This document shows, piece after piece, positions 1 through 4,652 of a stretch of 7,904 nt of DNA. This DNA is from Pseudomonadota bacterium (GTDB lineage: Bacteria; Bdellovibrionota_C; UBA2361; OMII01), in assembly GCA_027486155.1 (NCBI GenBank), contig JAIXPR010000031.1, positions 1-7,904 on the forward strand, given 5' to 3'. The notes below the pieces were generated by a model that saw only the letters and a list, made by a program, of their open reading frames with translations, searched no databases and had not been told where the DNA came from. Position 1 is the stretch's first letter; each line of letters starts with the position of its first letter. The position numbers were made by a program, and so were the translations under genes.

Positions 1-2
1 AG

Positions 3-812
3 GTCGAGACGGTGGAAAATGGTCAGCAGCTGGTTGAACGATTGAAAGAGGATCTCGAAAAACACTCTGACTGCCCGATCACAGCTGTGCTTACCGATAT
101 CGAGATGCCGATCATGGGAGGAGTTGAGGCGGCTGGCACTATTCGAGAACTCGAGCGGGCGCGTGGCGCGCATACACGAATTCCAATCATCGCGATAACG
201 GCACACGCTCTCCTCGAGGAACATGTTCGATTTAAACAGGGTGGGATCGATTACGTGGTAACCAAACCCCTTCGGCCTGCTGACCTCGACGCGGCGCTGA
301 CCGCGCTCACATCCTCACAAGGAATAGAACAGCTATCCACTCCGTCTGAATCGTCTCAACCGCTCTCTATCGATCTCGCGTTGCAGGATCTCACTGGTCG
401 GCTCTGGGAGGAGGTACGCGAGGCCAATGCCAGTAGCCCCACGAACAACTCCTCAGACGGTATCGACATTATCGACGTTTTCGAACGGTCGGGAGACTCC
501 CCTCGTCGAACGAAGCTCATGCTCAACGCGTTCCTTGGTTCCTACCATGAACCGCTCGCCACACTGCGAAAGATGGCGGACGCTGAGTCAGCAAAAGAGC
601 TTACCCTTGCCGCCCACTCCCTGAAAGGGATGCTCCTCGATGTGGGAGCGAAACACGCGGCTCATCTCGCGGGAACGATCGAGAAGTCGCTTCAAACGGG
701 AGATGCGGCGACCGCGGAGCGATCGTGTGAGATCTTTACCTGTGAGACCGCGAGTATCGCGACCCTCATTGAAAGGGTTGTCCGCCATTTCCCAACCAGC
801 GAGTCCATGTAA
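3..812 (+). CDS. Hybrid signalling protein, C-terminal fragment: receiver domain plus HPt domain (5' end outside window)
   Basis: The frame is open from the window edge: V-E-T precedes the GTG at 12, and V-E-T-V-E-N-G-Q is the usual helix-2 region of a receiver. The gene therefore starts upstream, and the GTG at 12 is not a believable start. Numbering from that GTG, the receiver shows the phospho-acceptor D29 in LTDIEMPIMGG, the switch residue T63 in AITA, and the conserved K85 in TKPLRP. A low-complexity Ser/Thr/Pro linker (about 105-150) leads to an HPt domain (about 155-262) with phospho-acceptor H202 in AHSLKGM. Receiver followed by HPt is typical of the end of hybrid sensor kinases of the BarA/ArcB type. 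The kinase core is not visible, so a kinase-less relay protein cannot be excluded. The product should pass phosphate from Asp to His and on to a separate response regulator. The gene ends in TAA and converges on a single-domain receiver 110 bp away. Confidence 0.9.
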   Translation, partial: VETVENGQQLVERLKEDLEKHSDCPITAVLTDIEMPIMGGVEAAGTIRELERARGAHTRIPIIAITAHALLEEHVRFKQGGIDYVVTKPLRPADLDAALTALTSSQGIEQLSTPSESSQPLSIDLALQDLTGRLWEEVREANASSPTNNSSDGIDIIDVFERSGDSPRRTKLMLNAFLGSYHEPLATLRKMADAESAKELTLAAHSLKGMLLDVGAKHAAHLAGTIEKSLQTGDAATAERSCEIFTCETASIATLIERVVRHFPTSESM

Positions 813-922
813 AATCGCTTGCGGAGCGTAAAGAGCTCGGGTAAGCCCCCTGCCCAGCTGATATGGAACCGGGGGATATCGTCATGGCGAACGGCATGAA
901 GATGAACACGAAGGGCCCCGCG

Positions 923-1330
923 CTACCCTACGTGAGCGGCGCGTCGGTGCAAGACGTCGAAGATCTTGCGGCGAAAAAGTTTAAAGCTCACCGGCTTCAT
1001 AATGTAGTCATCGGCCCCAAGGTCCAAAGCCGCGTCCACCGTTGAGACATCTCCGCACGAGCTCACGACGATGAAGGGGATGTCCACGAGATAGGCGTGA
1101 TTTCGAAGTTGATAGAGAAGGTCGAGCCCACACATCCCCTCCATCACGTTGTCGCAAATAATCAGCTGCGCCCGGTGATCCTTGAGCTTGTCTAAAGCCT
1201 CGCGTCCATCTTTGGCCTCTACGATGTCGGTGAATCCCATCTCGCGAAGCATATCGCGTAGAAGAGTTCGCGTGGCCGCTATGTCGTCGATGATGAGTAC
1301 CTGAGGTTCTTCACGATAGGCGCGTACCAT
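923..1330 (-). CDS. Single-domain response regulator (CheY-like receiver)
   Basis: This is a 135-residue protein made of one receiver domain and no output domain. The acidic pair is D15/D16 in LIIDDIAAT, the phospho-acceptor is D60 in LIICDN, the switch residue is S90 in VVSS, and the conserved lysine is K112 in MKPVSF. Their spacing matches E. coli CheY (D57, T87, K109). One oddity is that the usual D-x-x-M-P loop reads DNVMEGM, so Glu replaces the proline. The ATG at 1328-1330 has a strong purine-rich ribosome-binding site just before it, which supports this start. With no DNA-binding or enzymatic domain, it probably acts by protein contact, as a CheY-type effector or a phosphate sink. A HPt-bearing protein lies convergently next door and is a plausible but unproven phosphodonor. 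The target cannot be told from the sequence; chemotaxis is not implied, as no che or fli gene is in view. Confidence 0.93.
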   Translation of the reverse strand: MVRAYREEPQVLIIDDIAATRTLLRDMLREMGFTDIVEAKDGREALDKLKDHRAQLIICDNVMEGMCGLDLLYQLRNHAYLVDIPFIVVSSCGDVSTVDAALDLGADDYIMKPVSFKLFRRKIFDVLHRRAAHVG

Positions 1331-1333
1331 AAG

Positions 1334-1342
1334 CCTCCCCTT
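1334..1342 (-). promoter_or_regulatory. Ribosome-binding site of the single-domain receiver gene
   Basis: On the minus strand AAGGGGAGG precedes the ATG by 3 bases. Pairing by the upstream AAGG part gives a more usual spacing of 8. It is the strongest Shine-Dalgarno match seen here and fixes the start at 1330. Confidence 0.7.
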
Positions 1343-1408
1343 GGAGCGTGATCGTCTATAACGCTCTACTTACCTGATATATCGACCCATTTTCATCGGA
1401 CCTTGAGC

Positions 1409-1436
1409 TTGACCCGCTCCCAGCATGAAAGATAAC
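1409..1436 (+). promoter_or_regulatory. Possible sigma-70 type promoter abutting panD
   Basis: TTGACC (1409-1414) and GATAAC (1431-1436) are separated by 16 bases. They match the -35 consensus at 5 of 6 positions and the -10 consensus at 4 of 6. The -10 box ends 2 bases before the ATG at 1439, so transcription would begin near 1443, close to the second in-frame ATG at 1445. If real, the panD message would be leaderless or nearly so, which fits the lack of a clear Shine-Dalgarno. This is inference from one weak match in the 108-bp divergent gap with the receiver gene. Confidence 0.3.
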
Positions 1437-1438
1437 CT

Positions 1439-1837
1439 ATGGATATGAATGGAGCTTTTAGAAAACTACTTCTCGCCAAGGTTCACGGGGCCACGGTAAC
1501 CGAGGCCAACGTCGAGTATGAGGGTAGTATCACCATCCCCCGTTTGCTCCTCGACACCACCGGGCTCCTCCCCCATGAGTCGGTACACGTTTGGAACGTC
1601 ACCCGTGGCACCCGTTTTGAGACCTACATCCTTGATGGCGGCGATAGGCAACGAGAGATCCACGTGAATGGGGCGGCAGCTCACCTCGTTGAGTTGGGTG
1701 ATTCGCTGATCATCGCTGGTTTTGTGCATATTCCGGCCGAAACCGCGCATATGCACGAGCCAAAGGTTGTGTTCCTAAACACCGATAATTCAATCAAGGA
1801 TATTCGCGGCGAAAAGCCGGCGACGATTGCGGCGTAG
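1439..1837 (+). CDS. panD: Aspartate 1-decarboxylase proenzyme (pyruvoyl-dependent)
   Basis: The 132-residue product matches PanD in length (E. coli 126) and along its whole span. PanD converts L-aspartate to beta-alanine and CO2, feeding pantothenate and coenzyme A synthesis in the cytoplasm. The self-cleavage site is in YEGSITI: cleavage between G29 and S30 turns S30 into the pyruvoyl group. Active-site positions are present: K14 and H16 in AKVHG (E. coli K9, H11), Y27, W52 in VWNVTRG, R59, T62 and Y63 (E. coli T57, Y58), and the N78-G-A-A-A-H block. A C-terminal tail of about 10 residues (RGEKPATIAA) is not part of the catalytic core. The second ATG (residue 3, at 1445) aligns about as well as the first, so the start is uncertain by two codons. 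No other pantothenate gene (panB, panC) is in the window, so panD appears to stand alone. Confidence 0.96.
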   Translation: MDMNGAFRKLLLAKVHGATVTEANVEYEGSITIPRLLLDTTGLLPHESVHVWNVTRGTRFETYILDGGDRQREIHVNGAAAHLVELGDSLIIAGFVHIPAETAHMHEPKVVFLNTDNSIKDIRGEKPATIAA

Positions 1838-1849
1838 GGCGATATCGCC
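1838..1849. repeat. Perfect 12-bp palindrome directly after the panD stop
   Basis: GGCGATATCGCC begins on the base following the TAG stop of panD. It is perfectly self-complementary. It could be a dimeric protein-binding site or a chance palindrome. There is no T-run after it, so it is not a terminator. Confidence 0.4.
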
Positions 1850-1873
1850 ACACCTACCTACATCCCTGCACCT

Positions 1874-1968
1874 GGGAGGGCGACCGTCCTCGGTCGCCGG
1901 ATTATTGCGCATCGCAAACGACCTTCGCCGCACGCGACCACACGGCGGTCGAGGACGACCGCCCTCCC
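1874..1968. repeat. REP/BIME-like element: two inverted hairpin modules
   Basis: The left arm (1874-1899) begins GGGAGGGCGACCG and the right arm (1943-1968) is its inverted copy with 22 of 26 positions matching. Each arm is itself a hairpin with a perfect 8-bp stem and a 4-base loop: GGCGACCG-TCCT-CGGTCGCC on the left and GGCGGTCG-AGGA-CGACCGCC on the right. All four differences between arms fall in the stems and occur as complementary pairs, so each hairpin keeps full pairing. The 43-base linker holds a third small dyad, TTGCG-CAT-CGCAA (1905-1917). This build is typical of REP elements arranged as a BIME, which are spread by RAYT transposases; no RAYT gene is in the window. It could also stabilise the 3' end of the panD message. 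No T-run follows, so it is not a classic intrinsic terminator. Confidence 0.75.
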
Positions 1969-2265
1969 GTGTCTCGGGGCAAAACATGCGCAAAAACGCC
2001 GCATCCCCCCCTCCCAAACCCACAAAAAACAAAAAAACGCCCCCTGAATCCCACTATTTTCAAAAAAATACGGACCTCTCTCGCTGAAACAAGCTCAAAA
2101 AAGGCATTCCCTTTCAGCCTCTTACGCAGTTTGTCGCAAATCTGAAGCAAACCAAGACAATCTTTTTACAAAGCTGCTCCCGAGCTGTGACAACTGCCGA
2201 GTTCGTTCATGCGAAAACCTCCCCTCGTTGGTTGCAGCGAATGTGACCGACGACGAACGAAACTT
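1969..2265. other. Non-coding stretch upstream of the sigma factor gene
   Basis: I find no convincing gene here. The first part (about 2000-2045) is almost free of G on the plus strand and alternates C-runs and A-runs. The rest is A-rich and should carry the promoter of the downstream sigma gene, but I cannot pick one with confidence. Two separated 7-base arms, TTCGTTC (2202-2208) and GAACGAA (2255-2261), flank the last part, with 46 bases between them. Open frames here run through the REP-like element and have no family resemblance. Confidence 0.5.
2005..2021 (-). other. Potential G-quadruplex motif on the minus strand
   Basis: On the minus strand the sequence reads GGG-TTT-GGG-A followed by seven G, which can supply the third and fourth tracts with a 1-base loop. 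It fits the G3+N1-7 pattern with short loops. A fifth G-run lies at 2040-2044, beyond a long T-rich spacer. Only the sequence pattern is seen; folding is inferred. Confidence 0.45.
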
Positions 2266-2271
2266 AGGGAG
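2266..2271 (+). promoter_or_regulatory. Ribosome-binding site deciding the sigma factor start
   Basis: AGGGAG lies 7 bases before the ATG at 2279. It favours this ATG over a TTG at 2228 in the same frame, which has no such site and would add 17 residues lacking sigma-factor character. Confidence 0.75.
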
Positions 2272-2278
2272 AAAGAAA

Positions 2279-2929
2279 ATGAAGGATAAAAAACTTACCG
2301 ACGTAGAAGTAGTAAATCAGTTCAAAGCCGGCGACGCGCTCGCGTTCGAGGAGATCGTTTCACGATACGAGTCGAAGATCATGAGCCTTGCTCTTCGCTT
2401 TACCCGTAACCAAGAGGACGCTGAAGAGGTAATGCAAGATGTCTTCACCACCGTCTACCGAAAGATCGATGGCTTCCGCGGTCAGTCAGCATTCTCAAGC
2501 TGGCTCTATCGTATCGTTGTGAACGCGGCTTTCATGAAGCTTCGTAAGAGAAAGCAGTCGCAAACCGTCGGCATGGACGATCTCTCACCAGCTATTAAGC
2601 AATATTGCATCGACCGCGAGACCTTTAATGGCTCGTACTCCCAAAATGTCGCCATCTCGCATGAGATGCAGTCGATTATCCAGCACGCTGTAAACAGACT
2701 TCCAGACCAATACCGCGCGGTGTTCGTACTCCGCGATGTGGATGGTCTCTCAAACCAAGAAACTGGAGAGATCCTTAACCTCTCCATCCCAGCGGTTAAA
2801 TCAAGACTTCACCGTTCGCGCATCATGCTTCGTAAAAAGCTTCAACGCTACTACGAGGACTACACTGGCAATAAGGCAGTGATCGATGAGCGATTCGAGG
2901 AAGAGGACGCGGTTCAGACAGCGGCCTAA
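2279..2929 (+). CDS. RNA polymerase sigma factor, ECF (sigma-70 group IV) family
   Basis: A 216-residue protein with the two ECF domains. Region 2 spans about residues 9-92: the EDAEEVMQDVF stretch (46-56) is the core-binding part and FSSWLYRIVVNAAFMKLRKRK (72-92) is the -10-recognising part. Region 4 spans about 134-190: LPDQYRAVFVLRDVDGLSNQE (141-161) and a helix-turn-helix with recognition helix IPAVKSRLHRSRIMLRKKL (170-188), which reads the -35 element. The linker (93-130) is unremarkable, and a short acidic tail (about 200-216, with FEEEDAVQTAA) follows. It resembles the RpoE-like ECF groups and should direct RNA polymerase to a stress or envelope regulon, which I cannot identify. No anti-sigma factor or zinc-binding protein follows: an intrinsic terminator sits 17 bp after the stop, so the gene looks monocistronic. 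Control must come from elsewhere, for example an unlinked anti-sigma factor or transcription. Length and motifs look complete. Confidence 0.94.
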   Translation: MKDKKLTDVEVVNQFKAGDALAFEEIVSRYESKIMSLALRFTRNQEDAEEVMQDVFTTVYRKIDGFRGQSAFSSWLYRIVVNAAFMKLRKRKQSQTVGMDDLSPAIKQYCIDRETFNGSYSQNVAISHEMQSIIQHAVNRLPDQYRAVFVLRDVDGLSNQETGEILNLSIPAVKSRLHRSRIMLRKKLQRYYEDYTGNKAVIDERFEEEDAVQTAA

Positions 2930-2946
2930 TTCGGTAATTCGTTCGG

Positions 2947-2981
2947 GCGGCCTCCTACCTCCCTAGGGGGCCGCTATTTTT
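2947..2981 (+). terminator. Intrinsic terminator of the sigma factor gene
   Basis: GCGGCCTCCTA (2947-2957) pairs with TAGGGGGCCGC (2964-2974) through 11 bp, including one T-G wobble, around a 6-base loop. The run TATTTTT follows at 2975-2981. It starts 17 bp after the TAA stop, and the T-run lies on the plus-strand side. Confidence 0.92.
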
Positions 2982-3225
2982 CCTGAGGGAGGAGCATCTC
3001 ATAAGCCTGTCATCCCTGCGCGGGAGCATACGCCCACTACTGAATCCCGAGTGGCTTGAGATTCCGAAACCATCTTCATAGCCCTCGAAACCTCCATGGG
3101 GCCAAAACATAGATCTAAACCCCGAAGGACGCAGAGGTTAGTGCAAAAGCCTTAGTCTTTCCGTACAGGGCGTGCCGCACTCTACTCGGTGGTGAATCGA
3201 GAGTGTTTACCTTTTGTAGGCCAAT
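2982..3225. other. Non-coding stretch between convergent genes
   Basis: There is no open frame with protein-like character on either strand. The only structure I see is a weak dyad, CACTCT (3178-3183) with AGAGTG (3200-3205), with a 16-base loop. I recognise no tRNA, known riboswitch or repeat here. Confidence 0.5.
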
Positions 3226-3318
3226 TTTCACAACGAGAGCAGCGAGCGCAGCGAGAATTCAACGACAACCCCACCAGGGCCCCCATCTCTCGCCGCCCTC
3301 GCTGCTCTCTTTGTGAAA
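3226..3318. repeat. 31-bp imperfect inverted repeat (long hairpin or MITE-like element)
   Basis: The left arm 3226-3256 and right arm 3288-3318 are inverted copies matching at 28 of 31 positions, with a 31-base loop. The outermost 21 bases (TTTCACAA, then GAGAGCAGCGAG) carry only one mismatch. The left arm contains a 9-base tandem, GCAGCGAGC then GCAGCGAGA (3239-3256). There is no T-run on either strand, so it is not a standard terminator, and I see no target-site duplication. It lies in the gap between two convergent genes. Possible natures are a non-autonomous mobile element, a structured RNA, or a barrier between converging transcripts. The pairing is seen directly; the role is unknown. 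Confidence 0.7.
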
Positions 3319-3360
3319 CGGGGAAGGGGCAGGCTACCCCCGAACTGCAAACGATGGCGC

Positions 3361-3389
3361 AATAAAAAAGCCCGACTTTCGTCGGGCTT
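3361..3389 (-). terminator. Intrinsic terminator of the deoxyhypusine-synthase-like gene
   Basis: AAGCCCGAC (3368-3376) and GTCGGGCTT (3381-3389) form a 9-bp stem with a 4-base loop. On the minus strand the stem runs into six T followed by ATT, so it stops transcription of the minus-strand gene ending at 3423. The plus-strand side lacks a T-run. Confidence 0.92.
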
Positions 3390-3422
3390 CAGGCATTGAA
3401 AAACGGCCTCGTCTCGAACCTT

Positions 3423-4520
3423 CTACAGGTCGAGCAATACAGCCGCGATCCATGGGAACGCTACCGTTACATCGCTCTGGATGACCTGATAGTAGCTCTG
3501 GGTTGAGAGCTTATCCCACGTAATCTTCTCCTTTCCTCCGGCTCCTGAATACGAACCGTACGACATCGGCGAGGAGCCGATCTCGATGAATCCAGCCCAG
3601 TCACGTACCTTGTGCATCTTCAGGTCATGCTTAATGGAAGGCACCGCGCAGATCGGGAAATCAGCGGCGATACCACCACCAAGCTGAAGAAACGCGATCG
3701 GGCTCTTCTTACTATTATCGAGGTACCAGTCATACATCATCGTGAAGTACTCAAGGCCGCTCTTCATGATGTTCTGATCGAGCACCACATCGGCGTCTTT
3801 GCGATACTTACCGTTGTAGGTGTAGCTCGCGAAGATATTACCCATCGTTGAATCCTCAAAACCTGGGATAACGATCGGAATATCTTTCTCGTACGCGGCG
3901 TAGGTCCAGCAATCAGCCGGATTAGCGGCGGCGTCCGGTTTGATCAACTTCTCAGCGTACAATCGGCGGAAGTACTCGTGCGGGAAGTATCGCTTTCCTT
4001 CCTTTTGAGCCTTCTTCCACATCTTAAGGAGATGGGGTTCCATGATTCGAACACTCTCATCCTCAGGAAGGAAGGTGTCGGTAATTCGACGGAGACCCGC
4101 GTCACGCAGCTCAGCTTCTTGCTGTGGTGTAAGCTCGGTGTAGCGAGGGATGTACGCGTAGTGAGAGTGCGCGACATACCGGTAGAAGGACTCCTCGTGG
4201 TTTGCCGCTGTAGCGGAAACGAGGTGAACCTTATCCTGTCGGATGAGCTCTGAGAGCATTACACCAACTTGGAACGAGCTCAACGCGCCGGAGATGGTTA
4301 CAACGAGCTTTCCGCCGTTGTCCAGGTGCTCCTTCAGCCAGTGCGCCGCCTGGAGCGTAGCGCCACCGTTACAATGCTTGAGGGTGAGCTCAGCGTACCG
4401 AGACACTGGAGAGCGCCCCGACTTCATCGCTTTCGAAAGGGGAACTCTCTTCGCGGCACCGGTCTCCGGAACGACGAAATTTTGGAGGTTCTTGGACAGG
4501 GAATTAAATTTCTTTTTCAT
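3423..4520 (-). CDS. Deoxyhypusine-synthase-family protein lacking the catalytic lysine (function unproven)
   Basis: The 365-residue product has the deoxyhypusine synthase (DHS) fold signature from about residue 40 on: LVVTISGALSS (72-82), HLVSATAANHEES (99-111), VAHSHYAYIPRYTELT (116-131), the IPGFEDSTMGNIFASY block (218-233), LQLGGGIAADFPICAVPS (278-295) and YGSYSGAGGKEKITWDKLS (321-339). Eukaryotic DHS transfers the aminobutyl group of spermidine to a lysine of eIF5A, a protein bacteria lack. In the human enzyme the GGG block is followed by V-K-H-H, whose lysine carries the reaction intermediate; here the block reads GGGIAADF, with alanine at or next to that site. This pattern is what I recall of the bacterial DHS-like subfamily (EC 2.5.-.-), whose role is unsettled, possibly in polyamine metabolism. 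Homologues seem to begin near M32 (ATG at 4425-4427), so the first 31 residues may be an extension or a wrong start; neither ATG has a good Shine-Dalgarno. It lies 132 bp downstream of gltB. Confidence 0.88.
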   Translation of the reverse strand: MKKKFNSLSKNLQNFVVPETGAAKRVPLSKAMKSGRSPVSRYAELTLKHCNGGATLQAAHWLKEHLDNGGKLVVTISGALSSFQVGVMLSELIRQDKVHLVSATAANHEESFYRYVAHSHYAYIPRYTELTPQQEAELRDAGLRRITDTFLPEDESVRIMEPHLLKMWKKAQKEGKRYFPHEYFRRLYAEKLIKPDAAANPADCWTYAAYEKDIPIVIPGFEDSTMGNIFASYTYNGKYRKDADVVLDQNIMKSGLEYFTMMYDWYLDNSKKSPIAFLQLGGGIAADFPICAVPSIKHDLKMHKVRDWAGFIEIGSSPMSYGSYSGAGGKEKITWDKLSTQSYYQVIQSDVTVAFPWIAAVLLDL

Positions 4521-4552
4521 GTGCGTGCGCCCAGTCAGACGTTGTGAGGGCT

Positions 4553-4580
4553 ACTTTACGCACGTGGGTGAAAAAATCAA
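4553..4580 (-). promoter_or_regulatory. Possible promoter of the deoxyhypusine-synthase-like gene
   Basis: On the minus strand, TTGATT (4575-4580) and TAAAGT (4553-4558) are 16 bases apart, each matching consensus at 4 of 6 positions. Transcription would start near 4546, about 25 bases before the ATG at 4520. The 132-bp gap after gltB shows no terminator, so read-through from gltB is equally possible. Confidence 0.25.
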
Positions 4581-4652
4581 ATATTTCCGATTATCAGGTG
4601 TCTAGCCCTCCAATATCTCCTCTTGTACGGTCGGTCACGCATCCCTTGACCG

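Noticed and set aside
813..922. Possible bidirectional terminator between the convergent signalling genes
   Set aside because: A CCCCC and a GGGGG run could pair, but the loop is about 20 bases and no T-run follows on either strand.
863..1045. A 60-codon plus-strand open frame starting MEPGDIV
   Set aside because: It runs antisense through the end of the receiver gene, whose domain is clear, and resembles no family.
1827..2087. Plus- and minus-strand open frames of about 80 codons after panD
   Set aside because: They are rich in Arg, Pro and Gly because they translate the GC-rich REP-like arms and the C/A-rich runs. No ribosome-binding site or family resemblance was seen.
2202..2271. TTCGTTC/GAACGAA dyad plus a CTCCC that could pair with the sigma factor's ribosome-binding site, suggesting a riboswitch or pseudoknot
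   Set aside because: The pairs are only 5-7 bp, far apart and not nested, and match no riboswitch class I know.
3239..3256. GCAGCGAGC/GCAGCGAGA tandem as the beginning of a CRISPR or satellite array
   Set aside because: Only two 9-base units exist, with no spacers and no further copies. It is better explained as part of the long inverted repeat.
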